DNA of 34,038 bases from NCBI GenBank assembly GCA_009781855.1, contig WQUY01000021.1, positions 1 to 34,038 of the forward strand. The letters run 5' to 3'. Every line of letters starts with the position of its first letter. The stretch's first letter is position 1. The translations under genes and the position numbers were made by a program. A model generated the notes under the pieces. It did no database searches. It was not told the origin of the DNA and saw nothing but the letters and a program-made list of their open reading frames with translations. Source of the DNA: Oscillospiraceae bacterium (GTDB lineage Bacteria > Bacillota > Clostridia > Oscillospirales > Oscillospiraceae). This document shows, in pieces, positions 24,858 to 32,888 of the stretch.

Positions 24858-26012
24858 TTACGCTCTGATATATCCTTTAGCAGCAAGCGTTTTGGATGCC
24901 AGCTCCAGCTTAGCCTCACTGACAAGAATAACAGGCCCGGTACAGCCCATGCCGCTTTGTGCATAGATATTTTCCTGCCAAAGCAGCGAAACCGCATCTT
25001 CAAGGTCGGTGATCTCAATACCCGAAATCTCCTCTGTAACAACCTCTTTAGGAGGCTCTTTGACAACATCAACCTTTGATGTTGTCAAATTTTTTGACCT
25101 GATACCATCAAGCACAGCAGAAAGCCTTGCCTTTTTTGCTGCCGCGAACTCAAGCTCGGCTACACGCTTATACTGCCCCTTAACTAATTCAGCTGCAAAC
25201 TCAATAGCATTGGCAACAACCGGAGCACCGGACGCACGGGATAAGATTAACACGAGCTTATCATATCCCTCACCGATGCCGGGGCCATAACCCCAGCCAA
25301 TAGACTCAAAACTGCCACCGGTCGTGAACGAACTTAACATCTTAACCAAAATGTTGCCGGTAAGTGAGTCAGTGACCATCACATCACAAGCACCTGCAAG
25401 CAAATCATTGCCGCGCATCACACACCCGCCGTCCGACCTGCCCGACTGAGCAAAGTTTATATCATATCCGTTTTTGCTCAGCTCTTTTAAAGCGATTTCA
25501 GCCTGACGCGCCCCGTCTATATTGAGGATTCCGACAGTTGGACTTAATATGCCGCAGGCTTTAGCGGTAATGATGCCATATAAAGCATTTTTAACCATGC
25601 CCTCAACCCGGTCAAGCGATGAAGTGCCGGTAGTTGCAGCTATATATATAGGCTTACCCCGGCCGGGAGTAATGACACGCCCGACAGTAGACACGCCGAT
25701 AGGAAACGGATAATGCATAGTGACAGCCCCATCGACCTCATCATTTGCCAGCATTCTTTCCATAATATCATGCGCCTTATGCTCATCGCCCGCATAAACA
25801 GATGAAAGGCCATCGCAGGATTCAGACCCGACATAAACAACATGCACGCCGCGTGATGCAGCCATGGCGGCACCTTCCAGCATGTTAGCCTCCCCATGTT
25901 CGCTACCGGATCCGGTCAGCAAAATTTTTGCAGACCCAAATGCTCCTGTTTCCAGTGCAGAGGCCAATTCCAAAAAGGTATCTGCTATTATTTTTTCAAC
26001 AGGTTTTGACAT
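24858..26012 (-). CDS. grdD: Glycine reductase complex component C, alpha subunit
   Basis: GrdD, 384 residues, is the PlsX-like subunit of protein C. It releases acetyl phosphate by phosphorolysis of the acetyl-thioester formed after selenoprotein A delivers the carboxymethyl group. The PlsX-like core covers about 25-290 (LLTGSGSEHGEANMLEGAAMAA, GIGEGYD). The C-terminal extension ends with a cysteine at about 357 (GMGCTGP), in the region where GrdD carries a functional cysteine. Its start overlaps the grdC stop by one base, and it is the last gene of the grd operon. Confidence 0.94.
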   Translation of the reverse strand: MSKPVEKIIADTFLELASALETGAFGSAKILLTGSGSEHGEANMLEGAAMAASRGVHVVYVGSESCDGLSSVYAGDEHKAHDIMERMLANDEVDGAVTMHYPFPIGVSTVGRVITPGRGKPIYIAATTGTSSLDRVEGMVKNALYGIITAKACGILSPTVGILNIDGARQAEIALKELSKNGYDINFAQSGRSDGGCVMRGNDLLAGACDVMVTDSLTGNILVKMLSSFTTGGSFESIGWGYGPGIGEGYDKLVLILSRASGAPVVANAIEFAAELVKGQYKRVAELEFAAAKKARLSAVLDGIRSKNLTTSKVDVVKEPPKEVVTEEISGIEITDLEDAVSLLWQENIYAQSGMGCTGPVILVSEAKLELASKTLAAKGYIRA

Positions 26013-27547
26013 TATTCAACCCCCATGGAAGCAGCCAGCTCTCGCATAGACTGCGCGATAAGGCGTTTGATAGTATCTTCGGACACAGCATCCGAAGCAG
26101 GCCTTGCTCCACCATTTTTCTGCACAATGAAAGATACTCCGTCAAAAAGGTTAGTCATCCTGCCCAAAAACAAACTGCCTTTACCAATAATCATACTGCG
26201 CTCAATATTGCCGGACATCATTTCATTTCTGGCAAAACCCAAATAAGGAATGCCAGATGGGATATGCCCTTGAGTCGGTGCCCACCCTATCATGCCATGC
26301 TTTTCGGTAAAAGCGTTTATATCAGTCCGATCAAGCTCACCGCGTTTTACGCCGAGCGCCGCTATCATCTTATAGTTTGCAAGTGGCACATCACCTGCGC
26401 CTGCAGGTTTGGTAAGGTCTGGATTTTGCATTTCAGGCGAATATTTGTCGATATCGGCGATTTTCAAGCCCATTTTATCAAGAGGGTCAGTGACAAGCGC
26501 TGTGATGACGGCCTGCGGAGAAGAACCGCTACCGACCGAGTGTTTTCCTGTAAACGCACTCAGGATCTCAGGGCTTTTACCATCATTTTTAGAAATCAAA
26601 ACAGCAAATCCGCCCATGACATCTTCCATAACCGGAAGCTCTTTTTTTACATGATCCTTGCCATTCATGCCTAGCTTTGCGGTCGAGCCGCCCGCAGCAA
26701 CAACTACATTATCATAAGTGCCGCTTGCCACCAAAGCAGCTGCATGAATCACAGCATGAGCGGGAGCCGCGCAAAAAGCGCGTATATCAGCGCCCGAAGC
26801 GCCACTAAGTCCGGCAATCTCAGCCGCAGCTTTAGCCATATTGCCGCCACCGCGCTGATTCATGTCGCCGCAAGCTTCTTCCGAACAATCAATGACATAT
26901 TCGACCGAATTCTTAGAAATTCCGGTTACCTTAATAAGATGCATCAAAGCCAGTGTACAAGAAGCCTTGGACGCAAGGTTTTCAAAAATAACATGTGCAG
27001 AAAGATTGATGTCAATATCATGAGCTTTTTTAACATAACCGACAAGCTTGTCATCATGATAAATCCCTTCGGCATGTTCTTCATTTACGACCTTCATAAT
27101 ATCGCCGATATCAATACCATCAGAGACCATAGCCAATAAATGCTCATCCACGAGTGGATGTTTCTCAAAACGAACCTTGACATCATCAGAGAAAGCCTTT
27201 TCCAGTCGGACAAGATCAAAAGCATCACAGGCTTGCATAAGCATATAAAACTCATCCTGCGGCATGATTTCACCAAAAGGCCCGAATCGGTTTGCGCCTT
27301 TGAGAGGCTTATCATACCAGGTTGAACCTGCGGCCGCCAAATCGTCGGGGGTTTTGCTTCCGATATAAACCTGATTCGGAAGATAAGCTACGACATCATC
27401 AAAACTCCGCAAATATTTCGGTAACTTGGAAAGATATTCCGAAGATGGGTTAACGATACGTTCGGTAGTTTGTGTAGTTCCGCTATGCACCAGCATATCC
27501 GGCGAATGCACAAGCACAAAAGAAGAACCTTTAAGCACACTGTTCAT
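26012..27547 (-). CDS. grdC: Glycine reductase complex component C, beta subunit
   Basis: GrdC is a FabH/thiolase-like subunit of 511 residues that pairs with GrdD in protein C, accepting the carboxymethyl group from selenoprotein A and forming an acetyl-thioester. Landmarks are the N-terminal FVLVHSPDMLVHSGTTQTTER, EYVIDCSEEACGDMNQRGGGNMAKAAAE with the reactive-type cysteines, and GWAPTQGHIPSGIPYLG near the C-terminus. The frame extends to a TTG at 27565, but the ATG at 27547 with AAAGG upstream is preferred. A long perfect inverted repeat separates it from grdA. Confidence 0.94.
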   Translation of the reverse strand: MNSVLKGSSFVLVHSPDMLVHSGTTQTTERIVNPSSEYLSKLPKYLRSFDDVVAYLPNQVYIGSKTPDDLAAAGSTWYDKPLKGANRFGPFGEIMPQDEFYMLMQACDAFDLVRLEKAFSDDVKVRFEKHPLVDEHLLAMVSDGIDIGDIMKVVNEEHAEGIYHDDKLVGYVKKAHDIDINLSAHVIFENLASKASCTLALMHLIKVTGISKNSVEYVIDCSEEACGDMNQRGGGNMAKAAAEIAGLSGASGADIRAFCAAPAHAVIHAAALVASGTYDNVVVAAGGSTAKLGMNGKDHVKKELPVMEDVMGGFAVLISKNDGKSPEILSAFTGKHSVGSGSSPQAVITALVTDPLDKMGLKIADIDKYSPEMQNPDLTKPAGAGDVPLANYKMIAALGVKRGELDRTDINAFTEKHGMIGWAPTQGHIPSGIPYLGFARNEMMSGNIERSMIIGKGSLFLGRMTNLFDGVSFIVQKNGGARPASDAVSEDTIKRLIAQSMRELAASMGVE

Positions 27548-27623
27548 ATATTCAACGCCTTTCAAATAGCCATAATGTAATTAATCTTCGCTTCTATTCT
27601 CTCATACATGGATTTTCAATGTC

Positions 27624-27668
27624 AATACCCTCTCAATGCAATGTACAACATTGCATTGAGAGGGTATT
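27624..27668 (-). promoter_or_regulatory. 21-bp perfect inverted repeat between grdA and grdC
   Basis: Arms at 27624-27644 and 27648-27668 are perfect reverse complements of 21 bases around a 3-base ACA gap, starting 18 bases after the grdA stop. There is no T run on the minus strand after the stem (ATTGACATTG). It may act as a strong attenuator or mRNA 3'-end protector that keeps grdA expression above grdC and grdD. Confidence 0.7.
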
Positions 27669-27685
27669 CATAACTTATTATAGCA

Positions 27686-28156
27686 CTAATATTTACAGTA
27701 CTGACTGCGAATAGCATCCATCTCTCTGACAATCTCATCAACATCAAGCACCATTTCCATCATGCTGACCTGCTCATCGTAAACATCGTCATCAACTTCG
27801 TTCTTTACAGCATCTTCGCAAATGTGATATACACAGAGTCCCAACGAGACTCCTGTCAATGGTCCGGCAAAAGTGGGGTCTCCTGCTGTAACTGTTTCTG
27901 CGGCAAGCCCTGCGGCCTCGCCCTCGGCAGCGCCGATGATAACAACTACATGCTCTGGACCGTACTGGTCCGCGAAATCTTTAACCCTCTTCTGATTCTC
28001 CAAATCCATTGCACCTGCCGCTGTTCAGACGAAGCATTCCGTAGATGAAAAAACTACATCTGCACCAGTGGTTTTCATGCATTCCTCGATGGCCGGGCCG
28101 GGTATGCCGTCACGATCACCGATGATGACAACTTTTTTGCCGTCAAACTTTCCCAA
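27686..28156 (-). CDS. grdA: Glycine/sarcosine/betaine reductase selenoprotein A (Sec44)
   Basis: GrdA, 156 residues with Sec, carries the carboxymethyl-selenoether from protein B to protein C. A standard-code frame finder would call only 27686-28009. Reading through the in-frame TGA at 28025-28027 joins it to an upstream part that begins at a TTG (28156) six bases after GGAGGA. The full protein then shows [19 protein letters not shown], the CFVU redox motif with Cys41 and Sec44, AGAMDLENQ and [25 protein letters not shown]. Sec44 is the published position. No clear stem-loop after this UGA could be drawn by eye. It requires SelB and tRNA-Sec from elsewhere. Confidence 0.96.
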
Positions 28157-28176
28157 TGTGATTCCTCCTTTTTGTA

Positions 28177-28494
28177 TTATATATGCCTATTGATCATAGT
28201 CTCAATATTAGCCTCAGTTGCATCTTCTTTCACAAGCTCTTCAAGCTTCACACCGTTTTCATAAACAGCCATTACCGGCAAACCAAGCACCTGCTGACTG
28301 ATTGCCAACCGCCTGGCCTTGGAAGTGTTAAGCACCGTAAACTTTAGTTTGTCGCCATATTTATCGGCACAGCCATGCACAAAAGGCATAAGCGCCTGAC
28401 AAGGCACACAGCCATCGCCATAAAAATCTACAAAAACCTTTCCTGTCGCTTTCAAGACTTCCTCTTCAAAGTTTTCTTTAGTTAATTCTAGCAT
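28177..28494 (-). CDS. trxA: Thioredoxin of the glycine reductase system (GCVPC active site)
   Basis: This thioredoxin has 105 residues from the ATG at 28494 (GGAGA seven bases upstream); a longer frame start at 28545 would overlap trxB. The fold features [19 protein letters not shown], where the active site is CVPC preceded by Gly instead of the usual WCGPC. Non-canonical thioredoxins of this kind occur in glycine reductase clusters and reduce the selenoproteins. It lies 20 bases before grdA and 47 bases after trxB. Confidence 0.92.
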   Translation of the reverse strand: MLELTKENFEEEVLKATGKVFVDFYGDGCVPCQALMPFVHGCADKYGDKLKFTVLNTSKARRLAISQQVLGLPVMAVYENGVKLEELVKEDATEANIETMINRHI

Positions 28495-28541
28495 AATGTA
28501 TCTCCATATCTTATAAAAATCATTAGCAATAGCCCACGTAC

Positions 28542-29480
28542 TCAAACGCCCCTCAAAAAATGCTCTGCCTGCGTCGCCGCAATGGCTCCGTCAGCTGCTG
28601 CAGTAACAACCTGTCTCAGCGATTTGACCCTGACATCCCCTGCGACAAAAACACCGGAAACATTGGTTTTCATATTCACATCAGCCTTTATATAAGGGCC
28701 GTCCATATCGAGTTTGCCAACAAAAATCTCCGAATGAGGGTCAAAACCGACAAAGACGAACAGCCCAAACATGCCGTCCTCCTCATCTGCCTCAACCACG
28801 CGAGTTGCCCCGGTCTGGGTATCTTCAATAACCATAGAGGAAAGAATCCCATCGCCGCGCAGCTCGGTGACCACACTGTTCCACATAAAATCAATCTTAG
28901 GATTGGCAAAAGCCTTCTCCTGAATCGACTTAGCGGCGCGCAACTCATCCCTGCGATGTATAATAGTCACCTTGCGGGCAAATTCGGTGATGAATAGAGC
29001 CTCTTCAACAGCCGCATCGCCGCCGCCTACGACATAAACTTCAAAATCTTCAAAAAACGCAGCATCGCAAGTCGCACAATAAGAAACACCCTTGCCAATA
29101 AACTCACTTTCTCCGGGGCAGCCGATAGGACGAGGATGTGCACCTGTAGCAACAATCACAGTACGGCAACGATATTCGGTACTCAAACCCTTGAGGACTT
29201 TGACATCACCATCAAGCTTGACCTCCGTGATGCTGTCATAAACTTTTTCAGTGCCGAAATGCTCTGCCTGCTTAACCATGCGCGAGATAAGGCTTGGACC
29301 TGTTTCTTTCTCTATGCCACCGGGATAATTCTCTATCTCATGAGTTATGACGATTTGTCCGCCATCCATATTTTTTTCGATAATTAGGGTGCTCAGCCTG
29401 GACCGTCCGGCATAAAGCGCTGCAGAAAGCCCTGCAGGCCCTGCTCCGATGATGATTACATCATAGACTTTATCTGACAT
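28542..29480 (-). CDS. trxB: Thioredoxin reductase (flavoprotein)
   Basis: This 312-residue FAD/NAD(P)H enzyme transfers electrons to the adjacent thioredoxin. It shows the FAD-binding GAGPAGLSAALYAGR, the redox pair CATC in SYCATCDAAFFED, the second dinucleotide fold VVGGGDAAVEEALFI and the C-terminal GVFVAGDVR. The segment after the second glycine motif (IHRRDELRAAKSIQEK) has the HRR pattern that often goes with NADPH use. The start lies one base after the grdB stop (TAATATG), so translation is coupled. Confidence 0.96.
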   Translation of the reverse strand: MSDKVYDVIIIGAGPAGLSAALYAGRSRLSTLIIEKNMDGGQIVITHEIENYPGGIEKETGPSLISRMVKQAEHFGTEKVYDSITEVKLDGDVKVLKGLSTEYRCRTVIVATGAHPRPIGCPGESEFIGKGVSYCATCDAAFFEDFEVYVVGGGDAAVEEALFITEFARKVTIIHRRDELRAAKSIQEKAFANPKIDFMWNSVVTELRGDGILSSMVIEDTQTGATRVVEADEEDGMFGLFVFVGFDPHSEIFVGKLDMDGPYIKADVNMKTNVSGVFVAGDVRVKSLRQVVTAAADGAIAATQAEHFLRGV

Positions 29481-29481
29481 A

Positions 29482-30795
29482 TTAGGTCACCTCAAATATG
29501 GTCTGTCCTTCGACCTCAGTCGAAAGTGCATTTAAAGCCGTATTTAAAATCTTACGCCTCAAAAGCCTCTCGTCTTCAATGCTCAAGGACGGATTTCCAA
29601 GCGGATGTGGAATAGCCACAGCTGGAACTATTCTATTTGCGCCGACTGTCATAGAAATCGGAGTGACCGTACAAATATGAACGACAGGAATGCCTGCACG
29701 CTCAATCTCTTTAACCATCGTTGCGCCGCAACGAGTACATGTTCCTCATGTTGATGTCAGGATGACAGCCTGAACATTGTTTTCCTTGAGTTTTTTTGAA
29801 AACTCCTGTGCAAACAGTTTGGAACTCTTGGTAGACGTGCCATTGCCGACTGTTGTATAAAATTTGTTATACAGCTTCCCGATTTTACCCTCTTTTTCAA
29901 ATTCGCGCAAAACATCAACAGGCAAAACCCTATCAGCATCTTGGTTTGCATAAATCGGGTCATACCCACCATGCGCGGTCTCGTAAGTCTCAGCAGTAAG
30001 ATCCAGCACTCCAGTTATATCATACTCACCATACTTTGATGCACTGGAGGACTCGATGCGGTCGGGGTTTCCTTTCGGCACGATACCGCCGGAAGTAACC
30101 AAAGCGACAGTTGCTTTGGAAATATCAGCCACCGCAGGATTCGGAGGAACTCTGTCGAAGTCCGGCATGGGGTATTCAGTCACAAAAGGCTTACCAGCCA
30201 TCTTTTTAAGCAGCATGTCAACCGCACGCTTTGAACCGCGCTCTTTCTCAAAGAAGTTGACCCGAGCACCTCCGGGAAGATAACCCTCCTCAATAGAAGC
30301 GCCTATGGGAGCTCCGGAAGCCAGCTTTAAAGCCAGCGCTGCCATTTTTGGCACAGCATTTCGCATTCCGGCAGCATTTGCGCCGGTCTCAATGATATAC
30401 AGTCTATCCAGAAACATTTCAGCACCGGGGTTCTCAGGGAACATCCCGGTAAGCACCGGTATACCCAATTCATCTGAAACTGCTGAACAAATCGTTGCAC
30501 AGGCAACACCATAACGCCCCGCATTAAATGCAGGCCCCGCAATAAAAACATCTGCATCTAAGCCTCTGACCATATCGACAAGGGTTTTGGTTGCTTCGCT
30601 TAGATTTTCGTTAAAGTATGAGTCGCCGCAGACAATCGTTTTGATGATTTCAGCCTCATCACCAAACGCTGAGGCAAAAGCCGTGCCGGGGCCAACAGCA
30701 CCATCACGAATTTCTGGCTTATAATCGGCTTTTTCTTCCCCGCCAATACCGGCATAAAATTGATTTATATAATGAACGACTTTATATTTTGGCAT
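29482..30795 (-). CDS. grdB: Glycine reductase component B selenoprotein (Sec350)
   Basis: GrdB, 437 residues with Sec, is the catalytic selenoprotein of the substrate-specific protein B. Standard decoding splits it at a TGA (29746-29748). Read through, the site is UxxCxxC (U-G-T-C-T-R-C), the known GrdB redox motif, with Sec at position 350 as in characterised enzymes. N-terminal landmarks are KVVHYINQFYAGIGGEEKAD and DVFIAGPAFNAGRYG. The last 87 residues form the C-terminal domain. A hairpin suited as SECIS lies just after the UGA. The start is an ATG after AAAGGGA. GrdF or GrdH (sarcosine, betaine) paralogues cannot be fully excluded, but the pairing with GrdE points to glycine. Confidence 0.94.
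29718..29734 (-). promoter_or_regulatory. Candidate bacterial SECIS of grdB
   Basis: TCGTTGC and GCAACGA form a perfect 7-bp stem with a GGC loop on the mRNA. The stem begins 15 bases, and the loop 22 bases, counted from the U of the UGA. This lies in the window known for bacterial SECIS elements, whose apical loop usually begins with at least one G. Inside the coding region, it would recruit SelB to place selenocysteine. Confidence 0.7.
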
Positions 30796-30915
30796 ATAAC
30801 CATCCCTTTCCGTAGAAACAGCTGTATAAATATGACTTTGGCGGCCAAAGAAATTCGCTTTGTTTGACGAAACCTCCGCTCAAAATCCGTGCATTTAGGC
30901 TTGTTTCCACACTAC

Positions 30916-32196
30916 CTATCGAGCGCTCATGTAATTGAAACCGAGTTCATTTGTTGAACCGGTTATGGCTTGAATTTCAACAGTGATGCTGCCATCGCTT
31001 CCTACATTGCCGGCAAAACCGCCAGCAATCTTTTCGGTATAATCGAGTGTGCCAATAACACGGTCGAGCTTAGGAAGCGTAACAACTTGATTGGAATTGC
31101 CACCTGTAACCAGAGCATCTGCGCTGGGGTCTGCATCGGCAAGTGACTGCGACGTGCCGTCACGCCCGGCATACTCATTGGTAATGATGACGGTTTTTGT
31201 TCCGGTGGCCTCGACTTTCTTGCAGTTCATAATCAGGTCGGTGTCGGGATTGCCGAAGCCCTCCTGAGAAATGATTACACCGTCGAGATCCAGATGATCA
31301 ACCAGCTTTGCAGTCCAATCCGATGAACGAATTTTGTCAGCCAGATAAACATTTTCGTTTGTTATGACCATAGCTGCAAAATTGAGCGTCTTGCCATGTT
31401 CCGCAAAAAGATCTTCGATTACAGGATTGTTTTGATGGTGGTAAGTCGTGTTTTTATCGCAAGCAGAAACGCAGTTGCCGCTGATTATTGCACCGTCCAT
31501 TATCTCAGTTGGGCTGAGCATGGTTGTAAGCGACTGCTTCATGTCAACGCCGTAGACATAAGTGTCATGCAAAAGCCCTTGGCTCTGCAACATTTGAACA
31601 TAACCGACACGAGGCAAATCTGGATACAGCTTGATACCCTCCATAAGCGAAGGGAACTCATAAACCTTAGATTCATCCGGAGAGATATTTACACCCAACC
31701 TGCCAAGAGCATAAGCAAGCTTAAGTCCTGCAAACCTAAGTGCCGCCTCATAATCGTGTGGTGTCAAACCATCACGTGGAGTGAAATCAGCAACAAGATT
31801 AGTGGTCTTGGAAAATGGTGTATATTCTGCGCCCAAGCCGGTCATGTCGATAATGCCTTCTTGGAAACCAACGACCTTTCCAACGGTAACCACAGCCGCA
31901 CCACGCAGCACATGAGTTTTGCCGGAACCGACGACATCCACCTTGGAAATAACACCCGGGAAAATATCGCCTTGTCCTTCGACCTTGGCGCGTGGTTCAA
32001 TAACATCCTTGACTGGAGTGATGCGCACACTCTCGCCTGGTCTGGCGATGTCGAAAGAAACTGCCAAAAACCGTTCATCTTCTAGTACCAGCGTTTCGAG
32101 CTCTTTGGCATTTAAACGCAAAATGCCGTCCTTAATTTCAGACTTTTCAGCAAATACTATGTCTTTAATTAGGATATATCCAACATCCAACTTCAA
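30916..32196 (-). CDS. grdE: Glycine reductase component B proprotein (pyruvoyl precursor)
   Basis: GrdE, 426 residues, is cleaved between Asn241 and Cys242 in ISGNCVSACDKNT. Cys242 becomes the pyruvoyl group that binds glycine as a Schiff base. The cysteine is exactly at the published position. Other landmarks are YHHQNNPVI and GFGNPDTDLIMNCKKVE in the C-terminal chain. The start is a TTG eight bases after AGGAGG. It is followed by grdB, its partner in protein B. The 120-base gap to grdB holds a short CTTTGG-CGG-CCAAAG hairpin (30836-30850) and nothing else I can name. Confidence 0.95.
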   Translation of the reverse strand: MKLDVGYILIKDIVFAEKSEIKDGILRLNAKELETLVLEDERFLAVSFDIARPGESVRITPVKDVIEPRAKVEGQGDIFPGVISKVDVVGSGKTHVLRGAAVVTVGKVVGFQEGIIDMTGLGAEYTPFSKTTNLVADFTPRDGLTPHDYEAALRFAGLKLAYALGRLGVNISPDESKVYEFPSLMEGIKLYPDLPRVGYVQMLQSQGLLHDTYVYGVDMKQSLTTMLSPTEIMDGAIISGNCVSACDKNTTYHHQNNPVIEDLFAEHGKTLNFAAMVITNENVYLADKIRSSDWTAKLVDHLDLDGVIISQEGFGNPDTDLIMNCKKVEATGTKTVIITNEYAGRDGTSQSLADADPSADALVTGGNSNQVVTLPKLDRVIGTLDYTEKIAGGFAGNVGSDGSITVEIQAITGSTNELGFNYMSAR

Positions 32197-32255
32197 GCCT
32201 TAGCCCTCCTTAATGCATAATGATAAAGTGTCGAGCAACCGCAGAACAACTCTTT

Positions 32256-32284
32256 AGTTGACGCGCATCGTACGCTCGTCAACT
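32256..32284 (-). promoter_or_regulatory. Hairpin in the grdX-grdE leader
   Basis: AGTTGACG (32256-32263) and CGTCAACT (32277-32284) form a perfect 8-bp stem around a 13-base loop, in the 164 bases between grdX and grdE. A smaller AGTAG/CTACTT-type pairing lies next to it. No T run follows, so an RNA stability or processing element is more likely than a terminator. I see no glycine riboswitch motif in this leader. Confidence 0.45.
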
Positions 32285-32360
32285 CTAAGTAGAGCTACTC
32301 TTAAGAATATAGATTTAAGCATCACATGTCAATCTCATTTTTCTATTTTCACTAAATAAT

Positions 32361-32717
32361 TTATAACTGTAACGCACCGCTAATAAGCGCAAGATCTACC
32401 TCTTGCAAATCAGCAAATGCTCTCTCTGGGATTGCCCTTGGCGCAAACTTTTGTGTTGCCAAAATGCACTCCCCAATAACCGACACAGAACGCTCATCAA
32501 CAGCGCCTTGCACCCTGGAGATAAGTACGGATTTATACAGTGTTTCATTAGGTTTTACAGAGCCGGAAAGTGGGTGGGTAAGCAACGTGTGTCCATTATG
32601 TACCCTGTTGCGAACAGCAATCAAAACATCAAGCAAAGGGCCATCGACAAATGCAATATTAAATTTGCCCTCAAAGCGCTCCTTGGCCAGCGGATTGTTA
32701 GTTATTAAAATATCCAT
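32361..32717 (-). CDS. grdX: GrdX-family protein
   Basis: This 118-residue protein of unknown function is regularly the first gene of glycine reductase operons. It begins MDILITNNPLAKE and has VRNRVHNGHTLLTHPLSGSVKPNETLYKSV, both typical. It lacks known catalytic motifs. No ribosome site precedes the ATG, and a possible extended -10 (TGCTATGAT, plus 32729-32737) is so near that the mRNA may be nearly leaderless. It is the head of the grd run here. Confidence 0.88.
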   Translation of the reverse strand: MDILITNNPLAKERFEGKFNIAFVDGPLLDVLIAVRNRVHNGHTLLTHPLSGSVKPNETLYKSVLISRVQGAVDERSVSVIGECILATQKFAPRAIPERAFADLQEVDLALISGALQL

Positions 32718-32728
32718 GCTGATATTCT

Positions 32729-32737
32729 ATCATAGCA
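32729..32737 (-). promoter_or_regulatory. Possible extended -10 of the grd operon
   Basis: On the minus strand TGCTATGAT is a good extended -10 element ending 11 bases before the grdX ATG. No convincing -35 is present upstream. It overlaps a small TAGCAC/GTGCTA dyad (32730-32749) that could be an operator or a leader hairpin. Confidence 0.35.
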
Positions 32738-32790
32738 CCCCGGCGCGTGCTACTGCATTTTTGCTGGTTGCAGTTAGACTCACAAAATAA

Positions 32791-32802
32791 TGACAAATGT
32801 CA
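32791..32802. promoter_or_regulatory. TGACA-AA-TGTCA dyad in the divergent grdX/traX-like region
   Basis: TGACAAATGTCA is a 5+2+5 dyad one base before the -35 box of the rightward gene and about 75 bases from the grdX start. Its place between divergent genes makes it a candidate binding site for an unknown regulator. No matching regulator gene is in the window. Confidence 0.35.
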
Positions 32803-32803
32803 C

Positions 32804-32832
32804 TTGCACTATTTCTGAAGGATGTGTATATT
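32804..32832 (+). promoter_or_regulatory. Promoter of the TraX-family gene
   Basis: TTGCAC at 32804-32809, a 17-bp spacer and TATATT at 32827-32832 form a good sigma-A type promoter 56 bases before the start codon. Confidence 0.6.
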
Positions 32833-32888
32833 GAGTGATGTTGATACATGATTTGGCGAATAGATAGAAATATGGAGATAAATAAAAC

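Noticed and set aside
25928..26674. Rightward frame of 248 codons over grdD/grdC
   Set aside because: It is antisense to two clearly identified genes and has no recognisable domain or ribosome site.
27686..28009. A separate 107-residue protein starting with MDLENQ
   Set aside because: It is the C-terminal part of GrdA after the selenocysteine UGA; the upstream part is in the same frame and matches GrdA with Sec44.
29482..29718. A separate 78-residue protein next to a 349-residue protein
   Set aside because: Both are parts of GrdB; the intervening TGA is in frame and forms the U in the UxxCxxC motif.
31396..32085. Rightward frame of 229 codons over grdE
   Set aside because: It is antisense to grdE, which has the published cleavage cysteine at the right position; the shadow has no domain.
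32197..32360. Glycine riboswitch before grdE
   Set aside because: The conserved glycine aptamer core motifs are absent; only simple hairpins are seen.
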